From: Pontixanthobacter aquaemixtae
GTDB taxonomy: Bacteria; Pseudomonadota; Alphaproteobacteria; Sphingomonadales; Sphingomonadaceae
Direction of reading: 5' to 3'
NCBI RefSeq assembly: GCF_009827395.1
Contig: NZ_WTYX01000001.1
Location: 894,001 to 958,000, forward strand
Length of the DNA: 64,000 bases
Part shown: positions 34,576 through 43,905 of the stretch, piece by piece
Position numbering within the stretch: the stretch's first letter is position 1
Layout of the letters: each line of letters starts with the position of its first letter
The notes under the pieces: generated by a model
Seen by the model: the letters and a program-made list of their open reading frames with translations, nothing else
What the model was told of the DNA's origin: nothing
The model's database searches: none
Translations under genes and position numbers: made by a program

Positions 34576-35561
34576 GCGAACTCCCAGACGGTATTGATTC
34601 TTTCCTGCAATCCGCTGGATGGGGCGGGGCGGAAATTGATCCAATCCCGGGCGATGCCTCTTTCCGCAGGTATTTTCGCATTGCCGAAGGCGCGCGCAAA
34701 GCAATGCTCATGTACGCCCCGCCGCCAGAGGAAGACCCGGCCCCATTTCTTCACGTAGCAAAGTGGCTCTCTCAGCATTCATTGCGAGCACCAGAGATTT
34801 ACGCAGAAGATGCCGGTGCGGGCTGGGTGCTGATTGAAGATTTCGGCAATGACCGGATGCGCGATTGGCTGGACGAAAATCCGGCGGGCGAGGACAAAAG
34901 CTACCGGGCTGCCATCGATGCATTGGTTGCGTTGCACAGCAAGCCTGCGGGGCCATTCGATCCTTATGATCAGGTTGTCTATGCGCGTGAAGCGGCGCTT
35001 TTGACCGAGTGGTATTGCCCTGCAATGGGGCTCGAAGTGGATAGTGAGGGGTATGCACGCGCTTGGGAAGAAGCGCTTGCTCCGATGTTAGAACGTCAAG
35101 ATCCGGGCGTGTCGGTGCTGCGCGATTACCACGCGGAAAATATCATGCTGCTCGATCCCTCTAACGATGGCTCGGGTGCTCAGGGGTTGATCGATTTCCA
35201 GGACGCATTGGTTGGTCATCCAGCCTATGACCTTGTGTCCTTGCTGCAAGACGCCCGCCGCGATGTGGCGCCTGAACTGGAACAGCGCATGCTTGACCAT
35301 TATTTGGCACAAGTGGATGCGGGGCCCGAATTCATCGCTGACTACGCTCGGCTCGGGGCGCAACGAAATGCGAAGATCGTTGGCATATTCACCCGTCTGA
35401 ACAAGCGTGACGGTAAGCCGCATTATCTCGATTATATACCGCGCGTATGGAGAGCGATGGAACGCGATCTCGCCCACCCTGCGCTCGCGCCGGTTGCGGC
35501 ATGGTTTGATTCCAACATCCCGCAGCATATTCGCGATGCAAATGGGGGGCGGCCCGAATGA
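34572..35561 (+). CDS. amgK: Amino-sugar kinase AmgK (anomeric MurNAc/GlcNAc kinase)
   Basis: Phosphorylates the C1 hydroxyl of N-acetylmuramate (and GlcNAc) for cell-wall recycling. The 329-residue protein has the aminoglycoside-phosphotransferase fold: early nucleotide-binding region (DASFRRYFRIAEGARKAMLMYAPP, in part), catalytic RDYHAENIMLLD and metal-binding LIDFQDALVGHPAYDLVSLLQD. The murU-type gene follows with an ATGA overlap, and this pair is the known alternative to the N-acetylmuramate 6-phosphate route. The start is the ATG at 34572, overlapping the tsaE stop. Confidence 0.88.
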   Translation: MSELPDGIDSFLQSAGWGGAEIDPIPGDASFRRYFRIAEGARKAMLMYAPPPEEDPAPFLHVAKWLSQHSLRAPEIYAEDAGAGWVLIEDFGNDRMRDWLDENPAGEDKSYRAAIDALVALHSKPAGPFDPYDQVVYAREAALLTEWYCPAMGLEVDSEGYARAWEEALAPMLERQDPGVSVLRDYHAENIMLLDPSNDGSGAQGLIDFQDALVGHPAYDLVSLLQDARRDVAPELEQRMLDHYLAQVDAGPEFIADYARLGAQRNAKIVGIFTRLNKRDGKPHYLDYIPRVWRAMERDLAHPALAPVAAWFDSNIPQHIRDANGGRPE

Positions 35562-36274
35562 CAAATCTCGCATCGGATACGGCGATGATCATGGCAGCCG
35601 GCATGGGCAAGCGGATGCGGCCGCTTACTGCTTCGCAGCCGAAGCCTTTGGTGCGCGTTGCCGGTAAGCCGCTGATCGATCATGCACTGGACAGGCTTGC
35701 GGCCGCGGGTGTCGAAAAAGCAGTCGTAAATGTGCATTATCTGGCTGACGCGCTCGAAGCGCATCTTGGCGAACGCAGCGATCCGCAAGTTGCAATCTCG
35801 GATGAACGCAGCGAGTTGCTGGAAACCGGGGGCGGAATGGTCAAGGCGCAAGACCAGCTTCCCGATCCGTTCTTTTGCCTCAACGCCGACAACATCTGGC
35901 TGGATGGCCCGCGTGACGCGTTTCATGATCTGTCCAAGCGCTGGAACCCGGATCAAATGGACGCGCTGCTTCTGTTGGTTCCGCACGCTCGCGCTGCCAA
36001 TTTTCGTGGTAAGGGCGATTTCCACATGGATCCCGAAGGCCGCGTAACGCGGCGACGTTCGGGCCGTATCGCTCCGTTCATTTACACCGGTATCCAGCTG
36101 GTTTCAAAGCGCCTGCTACGCGATGCGCCAGACGGTAAGTTCTCGACCAATATCTTGTGGAACAGGGCGATAGAGGAAGGGCGGCTGTTCGGGACTTCGT
36201 TTACCGGACATTGGTTTGAAGTGGGCACGCCTCAGGCAATCGCGCCGACCGAAGAAGCGCTCCGGCGTGGGTGA
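35558..36274 (+). CDS. murU: MurNAc-1-phosphate uridylyltransferase MurU
   Basis: Converts MurNAc-1-phosphate and UTP to UDP-MurNAc, letting recycled muramic acid re-enter peptidoglycan synthesis while bypassing fosfomycin-sensitive de novo synthesis. The 238-residue protein carries the sugar nucleotidyltransferase signature MAAGMGKRMRPLTASQPKPL near the start (key residues GMGKR and PKPL), the GGGMVKAQ segment and CLNADNIWLDG with the metal-binding Asp. Paired with amgK by a 4-base overlap; addB begins within its last codons. Confidence 0.9.
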   Translation: MTNLASDTAMIMAAGMGKRMRPLTASQPKPLVRVAGKPLIDHALDRLAAAGVEKAVVNVHYLADALEAHLGERSDPQVAISDERSELLETGGGMVKAQDQLPDPFFCLNADNIWLDGPRDAFHDLSKRWNPDQMDALLLLVPHARAANFRGKGDFHMDPEGRVTRRRSGRIAPFIYTGIQLVSKRLLRDAPDGKFSTNILWNRAIEEGRLFGTSFTGHWFEVGTPQAIAPTEEALRRG

Positions 36275-39227
36275 CCTGACAGCACCAAACGTCTATTCTA
36301 TCGCCGCGCATCGCGGATTTGCCGATGCGCTGGTTTCAGGCCTGATCCCGCGTTATTCCGACGGTGAACTTGGCCTGGCCAAGCTCACGCTACTGCTCCC
36401 CAGCACTCGCGCAATGCGGATCGTGACCGAGGCCTTTATTCGGCATTTCGGTGCCAATGGCGGGCAGGGCATGCTGATGCCGCGAATGGCTGTGGTCGGC
36501 GATCTTGATCTGGATGAAACGCTCGGTTCCCTGCTGGATCCTCTCGGGGCAAGTGACATTCCGGTCGCTGTCGATCCGACCCACAGATGGCTCCGGCTGG
36601 CCCAGCTATTGGCAGAAGAGCTTGGCGACGAAGCTCCCGGATCGGCGGGACTGATGCGGCTTGCCAGAGAAACCGCCATGACAATGGACCGACTACTCGT
36701 TGAGGATATCGGGCCGGAGGAGCTCCTCAAGGACTCGGTTCTTGATCTGTTGGGGGATCTTTCCGGCCATTGGCAAAACAGTTTGCATTTGTTTGCGCGG
36801 GTCCAGACGCGTTGGTTGGCAGAACTAGAAGCGCGCAACGCGCTCGACGCTGCATCGCGCCGGAACCGGTTATTCGATCACGCAGCAGCGCGATGGAAGA
36901 GCACGCCACCCCAATCGCCAATTGTCGCAGCGGGTGTCACCAGCGCCTCCCCCGCTTTGGCGAGAATGCTGAAAGTGGTGGCACTGTTGCCCGACAGTGC
37001 GGTGATACTGCCCGATTTTGATCTATCGATGGATGATGCGGTCTGGGAAGAGCTGGGCGCGGCAGGCGGAAGCGCTGCGGATGATGACACTCCCTTCCAG
37101 CGGGGAGACGCGATTACCCATCCGCAATATCATTTGAAGTTATTGCTGGAACGGATGGGCATTGCGCGAGGCGAATTGCAGCCTTGGCATCGCAAAGGGC
37201 TAACCGCTGCATCGCCCGATCGCACCCATGCGATCTCGAGCCTGTTTCTGCCGCCCGAGGCGAGCAAGAGCTGGGTTGATCTTCCTGGGGACAAGCGGCG
37301 ACTATCCGGCGTTCGCGTTATGGAGTGCGCAAATCCGGAGGAAGAAGCTCAGGCGGTGGCGTTGCTGGTGCGCAAAGCAGTTGCCGAACCAGAAAAGCGC
37401 GTCGCCGTTGTTACCCCAGATCGCGGTTTGGCACGGCGCATTGTCCAGCATTTACGCCGGTGGCACATTCAAGCCGACGATTCCGCGGGTGAACCGCTGT
37501 CGCAGACCCCTGCTGGACGTCTTTTCCTGCTGCTTGCCGAAGTCGTGTCCGAACGCGCAGCCCCGGTTCCTTTGATGGCGCTGCTCGAACATCCGTTGGT
37601 ACGGTTTGAAAATGCTCGCGGTGAATGGCTCTCCAACGCGCGAGCATTCGAGCTTGCACTTCGCGGTCCCAGGCCAGCGCCCGGGCTGGGTTCGTTGGCG
37701 CAGATCGCGCAAGACGCTCAAGTGGGCGAATGGTGGGATGAAGTCTCGGCGATCCTCTCTCCCCTCGATGCGACGAAAGAATCGCATGGCCTAGCCGCGC
37801 TGCTTGATCTCCTAGCGACTGCGGGTGAGGCTCTGTGCGGTGACGCGCTTTGGTCGCGCGAGGACGGGCGCTCACTGTCAAACTTTGTCGAGGATTTGCG
37901 TTTCCACGCCGATGGCGTTGGCACGCGGATCACCCCGGACGATTTGCACACGGTTCTGCGCGACGCGATGGAAACAGTCGCCGTTCGTCCGCCCTATGGT
38001 GGCCACCCGCGCGTCGCGATCTATGGATTGCTGGAATCGCGGATGAGCCGCGCCAATCTGGTCATCTGTGCGGGGCTGAATGAAGGCAGCTGGCCATCGA
38101 CACCGTCGACCGATCCCTTGCTCGCGCCGGCCGTTCTGCGCGCATTGGGTGTGCCGGGCGCGGATTTTCGCATCGGATTGTCCGCGCATGATCTGGCCGG
38201 TGCCATGGGCGCGCCGGAAGTGGTGCTGAGCCGCGCGGACCGCGATATTTCCGGCCCGGCGATACCTTCGCGATTCCTGCTGAGGGTCAAGGCATTGCTC
38301 GGGGCGGACCTGATCGACAAGCATCGCGAAGTAGAAGCGGTGGAGATTGCCCGCGCGCTCGATCATGGGGCGACGACCGAGATTTACTCCAAGCCGGAGC
38401 CAAAACCCTCTGCAGAGCAACGTAAGCAGCGCATCAGCGTTACCGCGCTCGACCGTCTTCGGTCAGACCCCTATCAATTTTACGCGGGCAATATCCTGCG
38501 GCTTGGCGATCTCGATGGCCTCGATGCAGAACCGTCCGCGGCATGGCGCGGAACCGCTGCTCACGAAATTCTCGAAACTTGGCACAAGACAGGTCGGCCG
38601 ATCGCCGAAGTTGCCAGCGAGGTCTTGCAGCAAATGAATGCACACCCGCTGATGCGTTCGCTTTGGCAACCACGGCTGATGAAAGCACTCGAATGGGTGG
38701 AGGGCACAGTAAAAGCCTTTGAGGGTCGCAAGCCTACCAAAATCGAAGAATGGGGCGAAATGGAGGTGCGCGGTGTCACGATCTTCGGAAAAGTCGACAG
38801 GATCGATAGCTGCGACGGGAAGTCGCTCGCAATCGTTGATTACAAAACCGGCGGGCCGCCGACCGGGAAAGAGGTCGAAGCGGGCTATGCACTCCAGCTG
38901 GGCACATTGGGTCTGATGGCCGGGAAGGGCGCGTTTGGCGGCCCAATGGGCACTCCGGAAAAATTTGAATATTGGTCACTGGCAAAAAGCGACAAGAGCG
39001 AAACCGGCTTTGGTTACATCGCCACACCTTTGAAGGAAGGCAGCAAACGCAGCGGCATTCTGCCCGAAGATTTCCTGCCAAAAGCGCAGGACTTTCTCGA
39101 CGACGCACTCGACCGGTGGATTCTAGGCGATGAGCCCTTCACCGCCCGATTGAATCCCGATGCCAAGGTCTACACCACTTACGATCAATTGATGCGGCTC
39201 GATGAATGGATGGGGCGCGAAGAATGA
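36267..39227 (+). CDS. addB: Double-strand-break repair nuclease/helicase subunit AddB
   Basis: Subunit of the AddAB helicase-nuclease that resects DNA ends for RecA-dependent repair. The 986-residue protein has an inactivated helicase-like N-terminal half without an evident P-loop, an ICAGLNEGSWPS segment in the middle, and a C-terminal RecB-type nuclease: GTAAHEILETWH, then FGKVDRIDS, AIVDYKT and GYALQLG. The four-Cys iron-sulfur arrangement of Bacillus AddB is not apparent in this C-terminus. I use the GTG at 36267, which overlaps the murU end; the frame is open upstream only within murU. Confidence 0.9.
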   Translation: MGDLTAPNVYSIAAHRGFADALVSGLIPRYSDGELGLAKLTLLLPSTRAMRIVTEAFIRHFGANGGQGMLMPRMAVVGDLDLDETLGSLLDPLGASDIPVAVDPTHRWLRLAQLLAEELGDEAPGSAGLMRLARETAMTMDRLLVEDIGPEELLKDSVLDLLGDLSGHWQNSLHLFARVQTRWLAELEARNALDAASRRNRLFDHAAARWKSTPPQSPIVAAGVTSASPALARMLKVVALLPDSAVILPDFDLSMDDAVWEELGAAGGSAADDDTPFQRGDAITHPQYHLKLLLERMGIARGELQPWHRKGLTAASPDRTHAISSLFLPPEASKSWVDLPGDKRRLSGVRVMECANPEEEAQAVALLVRKAVAEPEKRVAVVTPDRGLARRIVQHLRRWHIQADDSAGEPLSQTPAGRLFLLLAEVVSERAAPVPLMALLEHPLVRFENARGEWLSNARAFELALRGPRPAPGLGSLAQIAQDAQVGEWWDEVSAILSPLDATKESHGLAALLDLLATAGEALCGDALWSREDGRSLSNFVEDLRFHADGVGTRITPDDLHTVLRDAMETVAVRPPYGGHPRVAIYGLLESRMSRANLVICAGLNEGSWPSTPSTDPLLAPAVLRALGVPGADFRIGLSAHDLAGAMGAPEVVLSRADRDISGPAIPSRFLLRVKALLGADLIDKHREVEAVEIARALDHGATTEIYSKPEPKPSAEQRKQRISVTALDRLRSDPYQFYAGNILRLGDLDGLDAEPSAAWRGTAAHEILETWHKTGRPIAEVASEVLQQMNAHPLMRSLWQPRLMKALEWVEGTVKAFEGRKPTKIEEWGEMEVRGVTIFGKVDRIDSCDGKSLAIVDYKTGGPPTGKEVEAGYALQLGTLGLMAGKGAFGGPMGTPEKFEYWSLAKSDKSETGFGYIATPLKEGSKRSGILPEDFLPKAQDFLDDALDRWILGDEPFTARLNPDAKVYTTYDQLMRLDEWMGREE

Positions 39228-42200
39228 CTGCGCCAAAGAACCAGGGCCGGGTGTTTCCGTTAAAGGATAATCAGGCCCTCGCCGTAGATCCGCAGGATAG
39301 CGTGTGGCTCTCCGCCTCTGCAGGAACCGGAAAGACGCAAGTTCTTTCGGCGCGTGTCCTGCGTTTGCTGCTCCGTAAAGATGTCGATCCTTCACAAATT
39401 TTGTGTCTGACTTTTACCAAGGCCGGCGCCGCTGAAATGGCGACCAGGGTAAACGAGGTGCTCGCCAATTGGGTGCGGATGAAACCGGAAGCCCTTGCGA
39501 AAGATCTGGCAGCCATTGGCGCGTCAGTCGGACCGGAAACGCAAAGCCGGGCGCGGAGCCTGTTTGCCAGTGTGCTTGATTGCCCGGGTGGTGGTCTGCG
39601 GATCGATACGATTCACGCATTTGCGCAATGGCTGCTTGCGGCGTTTCCGGAGGAGGCAGGGCTGACACCGGGAACGCAGGCCATGGAAGATCGCGACCGC
39701 GACTTGCTTGCACATCAGGTGCTTGCCGATCTGCTGGTCGAGTGGGACGAGAGTGGGGAAACAGAACTGCTCGGCGCCCTCGAAATGCTGAGCCTGCGTA
39801 TGGGCCCCGATGGAACCCAGTCTTGGCTGATGCGCTGCGCAGAAGCGCGCGAGGCGTGGTTCGGCGCGGGCGGATGGCCCGATGATCTAGAGGTAAGGGT
39901 GCGGCAACTGCTGGGGCTTGCGGCGGATGCCGGGCCCGATGATGTTGCGGATTTGTGCGGTGACGATGTTTTTGATGTGTCGGCGCTTCGCAGGTGTTCT
40001 GCGGCCAATGCCGAATGGGGTACCAAGACAGGGCTTGGCTCTGCCAAAGCGATCGCAGATTGGCAGGCAGTGAACAATATGGCGCGTGTGCAGCAGTCTG
40101 ATGCATTGGAGGCAGCCTTGTTCACCCAAAAGGGCGACGCCCGCTCGCTTAAATCGCTGGAGAAGATTGACCCGGCCTATGCAGAATCTGCGAGCGCGGT
40201 TCTGGAATCGCTTCAGGCTGTGCGCGAATTGCAAATGCTGCTCGAACTGGTGGACTGGCTTACACCGGCGTTGCGCGTCGGACGGCGATTTGCCTTGCGC
40301 TGGGATGAGGCGAAAAAGCGCGAGGGGCTGATCGACTTCGACGACCAGATCCGGCGCGCGGCGGCACTGCTATCACGATCCGACATTGCGGAGTGGATCC
40401 GCTACAAACTTGACCGGCGCTTCGATCATATTCTGATTGATGAAGCGCAGGATACCAACGAAGCGCAATGGTCAATTATTGAAGCGCTCACATCCGACTA
40501 TTTTACCGGCTTAGGCCAACGCGAAGGGAAGCTGCGCACGGTTTTCGTTGTCGGTGATTTCAAGCAGGCGATTTTTGGTTTTCAGGGAACGAGCCCCGAG
40601 AATTTCCGCGCTGCGCGCGAGCAATTCAGAAAGATCATGGCGGATGCCAAAGCCGGTGCCGTGGCAATGCGCGATCATCGGATTGATGCGCGCGAATTGG
40701 TCAGCCTTGGTCTTGGGCGATCTTACAGAACCGCTCAGAAGGTGCTCGATTTCGTCGACGCGGCAATCTATCAAATCGGTTTCGAACAGTTCGGACTGGA
40801 TAAGCATCCGGGAAAGCATATTGGCGAGGAACGACCCGGCGAAGTCACATTGTGGAGCCCGGTCAGCGCTCAGCCAGACGACAGCGATGATCAGGATGCG
40901 ATCGAGAATTGGCTATCGGAGCCCGAGCGCCGAATGGCAGACAGGATCGCCGCGCAAGTGCGCGAATGGCTCGACGATGGCTATCCGCTGGTAAAGGGTG
41001 GGGCCGCCCGCAATGCCGGACCGGGCGATATCATGGTGCTGGTTCGCAAACGCAAAGAGCTGGCCGGGCTGATAGTAGCGCGTTTGCACGCTGCGGGTGT
41101 ACCGGTTGCAGGGGTGGACCGGTTGCGGCTTGGCGCGCCTCTGGCGGTGAAAGACTTGATGGCTGCGTTGCGCTTTGCCGCGCAACCGCTTGATGATTTG
41201 AGCCTCGCCAATGTGCTTGTGTCACCGCTGGTCGGTTGGACACAGGACGATCTTCTTGCGCATGGATACCGCGACAAGGGCATCCATTTGTGGGACCATT
41301 TGCGCAAGAGCGATGCTCCGCTGGCGGTCGAAACGATCACCAAACTGCGCGACCTTTTGAGACTTGCCGATTACGAACCGCCTCAAGCTCTGATTCATTG
41401 GATGCTGACAGGACCTTGGCGAGGGAGGAAGAGGCTCGTCACACGGTTGGGCCATGAGGCCAATGATCCGATTGACGAGCTGCTCAATGCAGCTCTCGCC
41501 TATGCGTCCGCGCATACGCCCAGCCTCCAAGGCTTTATCCAATGGTTTGATGCAGGCGATGGTGAGCTGAAGCGCGAAGCGGGGGCGAGCGAAGGCCTTG
41601 TTCGGGTGATGACCGTACACGGGTCCAAGGGTTTGCAAGCTCCGATTGTCATACTCGCAGACGCGACAGGCAATCCCGATAGTTCGCCCTTGCGCGGAAT
41701 TTCTTTGACTGACCAAGGCGGAGAGCATGGATCGGGACGTTCGATCCCCATTCCTCCACTTCGAAAAGAAGAAAAGGTCGGACCGGTTCTTGGTGCAGAG
41801 GAAATCGCCGCCCGGGCTGAGCGGCAAGAACATTGGCGATTGCTTTATGTGGCGATGACCCGTGCTGAAGAGGCGCTGTTCATCGGCGGTGCTCTGGGAA
41901 AGCGGGAAGATGTACCCGCTGAAGATAGCTGGTACGCGCGCCTCGCGCCCTTGTTGCCAGATGCCGCAATTAAGGATGATCATTTTGGAGAGCGGCGCAT
42001 TTGGGGACAGCGCCCTGCAGCGATCCGCGAAGTCCAAACGCCTGCGCCGGAACAAACGCCGCCCCGGATGCCGGACTGGGCGACAAACCCTGTTGGGCCG
42101 GAACCGCGCCCACCGCGCCCGCTTGCCCCATCATCGCTGGGCGACGAACAGGCGGCAAACCCGCCAATGGCAGCAGAGGTTGCACGGGAGGCAGCGCGGC

Positions 42201-42727
42201 GCGGGACTTTGATCCACAGCTTGCTGGAGAAATTGCCCGACGTTGCGCCCGAGCACCGTGTTGAACGTGGAACGGCGTGGCTGGCCAGACACGCCGCGGA
42301 ATTCGATCAGGCTGCACGGCAGGAAATGCTTGAGGCCGCGATAAATGTGCTCGAGCAGCCGGGTCTCGAGGAGATATTCTCTTCCTCCGCTCTTGCCGAA
42401 GTGCCACTAGCGGCAACCTTTGAAGGACAAGTGATTACAGGGATCGTCGACCGCCTGCTGGTAACGCCCGATTTGGTCAAAATCGTCGATTTCAAAACAG
42501 CCAGGCGGCCGCCTTCTTCGCTGGATCAAGTGCCGATGGCAACGATCCGGCAGATGGCAGCCTATACCGCAGCATTGGAAGTGATCTATCCCGACCGCCC
42601 GATCGAGGCGGTTCTACTCTACACCCAAACGCCGCATCTTATTGCCATTCCTGCTGAGGTTCTGGCGGCGCACAAATCGCATTTGTCCACAAAGCAGGAA
42701 AGCTTTGCCGCGGGAGCCGTTGAGTGA
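39224..42727 (+). CDS. addA: Helicase-nuclease subunit AddA
   Basis: ATP-driven motor and second nuclease of AddAB. The 1167-residue UvrD-family protein has the Q-motif/Walker A (SASAGTGKTQVLSARVLRL), motif II IDEAQDTN, motif III VGDFKQAIFGFQG, motif V-like VMTVHGSKGLQAPIV and a C-terminal RecB nuclease domain (GTLIHSLLE, then GIVDRLL, KIVDFKTARRP). The ATG at 39224 overlaps the addB stop by four bases. The order addB-addA-trxA is conserved in alphaproteobacteria (established knowledge). Confidence 0.95.
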   Translation: MTAPKNQGRVFPLKDNQALAVDPQDSVWLSASAGTGKTQVLSARVLRLLLRKDVDPSQILCLTFTKAGAAEMATRVNEVLANWVRMKPEALAKDLAAIGASVGPETQSRARSLFASVLDCPGGGLRIDTIHAFAQWLLAAFPEEAGLTPGTQAMEDRDRDLLAHQVLADLLVEWDESGETELLGALEMLSLRMGPDGTQSWLMRCAEAREAWFGAGGWPDDLEVRVRQLLGLAADAGPDDVADLCGDDVFDVSALRRCSAANAEWGTKTGLGSAKAIADWQAVNNMARVQQSDALEAALFTQKGDARSLKSLEKIDPAYAESASAVLESLQAVRELQMLLELVDWLTPALRVGRRFALRWDEAKKREGLIDFDDQIRRAAALLSRSDIAEWIRYKLDRRFDHILIDEAQDTNEAQWSIIEALTSDYFTGLGQREGKLRTVFVVGDFKQAIFGFQGTSPENFRAAREQFRKIMADAKAGAVAMRDHRIDARELVSLGLGRSYRTAQKVLDFVDAAIYQIGFEQFGLDKHPGKHIGEERPGEVTLWSPVSAQPDDSDDQDAIENWLSEPERRMADRIAAQVREWLDDGYPLVKGGAARNAGPGDIMVLVRKRKELAGLIVARLHAAGVPVAGVDRLRLGAPLAVKDLMAALRFAAQPLDDLSLANVLVSPLVGWTQDDLLAHGYRDKGIHLWDHLRKSDAPLAVETITKLRDLLRLADYEPPQALIHWMLTGPWRGRKRLVTRLGHEANDPIDELLNAALAYASAHTPSLQGFIQWFDAGDGELKREAGASEGLVRVMTVHGSKGLQAPIVILADATGNPDSSPLRGISLTDQGGEHGSGRSIPIPPLRKEEKVGPVLGAEEIAARAERQEHWRLLYVAMTRAEEALFIGGALGKREDVPAEDSWYARLAPLLPDAAIKDDHFGERRIWGQRPAAIREVQTPAPEQTPPRMPDWATNPVGPEPRPPRPLAPSSLGDEQAANPPMAAEVAREAARRGTLIHSLLEKLPDVAPEHRVERGTAWLARHAAEFDQAARQEMLEAAINVLEQPGLEEIFSSSALAEVPLAATFEGQVITGIVDRLLVTPDLVKIVDFKTARRPPSSLDQVPMATIRQMAAYTAALEVIYPDRPIEAVLLYTQTPHLIAIPAEVLAAHKSHLSTKQESFAAGAVE

Positions 42728-42773
42728 TCGGCGTTTGCACCTAAATAGATGACAGAGAAATAGGAGAAGTCCC

Positions 42774-43094
42774 ATGGCGACCATCAATGTCACCGACGAA
42801 AGTTTCAAAGCCGATGTACTCGAATCCGACAAGCCTGTGCTGGTAGATTTTTGGGCGGATTGGTGCGGTCCGTGCAAAATGATCGGGCCCTCGCTTGAAG
42901 AAATCAGCGACGAGCTGAGCGATCAATTGACCATTGCAAAGATGGATATCGTTGAAAACACCGGGGTGCCAACCGATATGGGCGTGCAGTCCATCCCACT
43001 GATGGTGCTGTTCAAGAACGGAAAGCCCGTCGCGCAGAAACTCGGTGCGGCACCGAAAAATCAGCTCAAAGGCTGGATCGAAAGCGAGCTCTGA
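42774..43094 (+). CDS. trxA: Thioredoxin
   Basis: A 106-residue cytoplasmic disulfide reductant, with WCGPC active site (Cys31, Cys34), DFWADWCGPCK context and the cis-Pro in SIPLMVLF. The AGGAGA ribosome site is clear. It follows addA by 46 bases, either in the same transcript or with its own promoter. The inositol-monophosphatase-family gene converges on it with 11 bases between stops. Confidence 0.97.
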   Translation: MATINVTDESFKADVLESDKPVLVDFWADWCGPCKMIGPSLEEISDELSDQLTIAKMDIVENTGVPTDMGVQSIPLMVLFKNGKPVAQKLGAAPKNQLKGWIESEL

Positions 43095-43105
43095 GCTGGG
43101 GCCGT

Positions 43106-43888
43106 CTATTCACCCAATTTGGCCATTCGTTCGGCCAGTTCATTCCATAGGACTGGGCTGGCCGCTCCGATTAAGCCGGGGCGATCCCATTCATCGACGC
43201 GATATTGCGCCCCATCATTGCGCGCGACTTTGCCGCCTGCTTCGTTGAGCCACAAAGCGCCAGCGGCATGATCCCACGGCAAAGTCCGCTGAAAAATCGT
43301 TACATCGTTGATTCCTAGCGCGAGCCGCGGATACTGCTCGGCGGCGCAGCGCGGAATATCGGCCAGCGTGTAATGGGGCGCGATGTGCTGCATAATTTTG
43401 TCGCGCAGTCCATCTTCCATAAACAGCGTCGAAATGCCCGCGACCGGCAGCGTCATGCCGGTGGTTCGGGCAGTTACACGCTCTCCATTCACAAAAGCCC
43501 CTTCGCCGCTATGCGCGGTGCAAAATCGCTGCGTCAGCGGGTCGTATATCCACGCCGACTGCGTTTTGCCCGCGTCGGCAAGCGCGATCAGGATGCCGAA
43601 GGGCGGATTGCCGCTGGCGAAATTACCGGTCCCGTCGATCGGATCGATGATCCAGCAATGTTTGTTCAAACCATCGAGGACAGAGGGGTCCTTGTCGCTC
43701 GCTTCCTCCCCAACGACTGCGAGGCCGGGGACGATTTTCTCCAGTCCTTCGGCCAGCATCACCTCGGATTCACGGTCGGCAATTGTGACCAGCTCATTCT
43801 TGCCTTTGTCAGCAATGTCTGATGCTTCCAGATTGCGGAAGCGCGGCAAAATCGTGGCTTCGCTCACTCCTTGGAGCAGCGAGAGCAT
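43106..43888 (-). CDS. Inositol-monophosphatase-family phosphatase (HisN/SuhB-like)
   Basis: A 260-residue Mg-dependent phosphatase. Metal site blocks are VVGEEAS, IDPIDGTGNFASGNPPF and the later PWDHAAGALWLNEAGG. The family covers inositol monophosphatase, histidinol-phosphatase (HisN) and sulfite-assimilation enzymes; the sequence does not discriminate, although location behind argJ makes a histidinol-phosphatase role worth testing. I start at the ATG at 43888 because GAGAG lies upstream and it clears the argJ stop by 17 bases; the frame is open earlier. Confidence 0.88.
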   Translation of the reverse strand: MLSLLQGVSEATILPRFRNLEASDIADKGKNELVTIADRESEVMLAEGLEKIVPGLAVVGEEASDKDPSVLDGLNKHCWIIDPIDGTGNFASGNPPFGILIALADAGKTQSAWIYDPLTQRFCTAHSGEGAFVNGERVTARTTGMTLPVAGISTLFMEDGLRDKIMQHIAPHYTLADIPRCAAEQYPRLALGINDVTIFQRTLPWDHAAGALWLNEAGGKVARNDGAQYRVDEWDRPGLIGAASPVLWNELAERMAKLGE

Positions 43889-43905
43889 GGCAGTATCGAT
43901 CGCTC

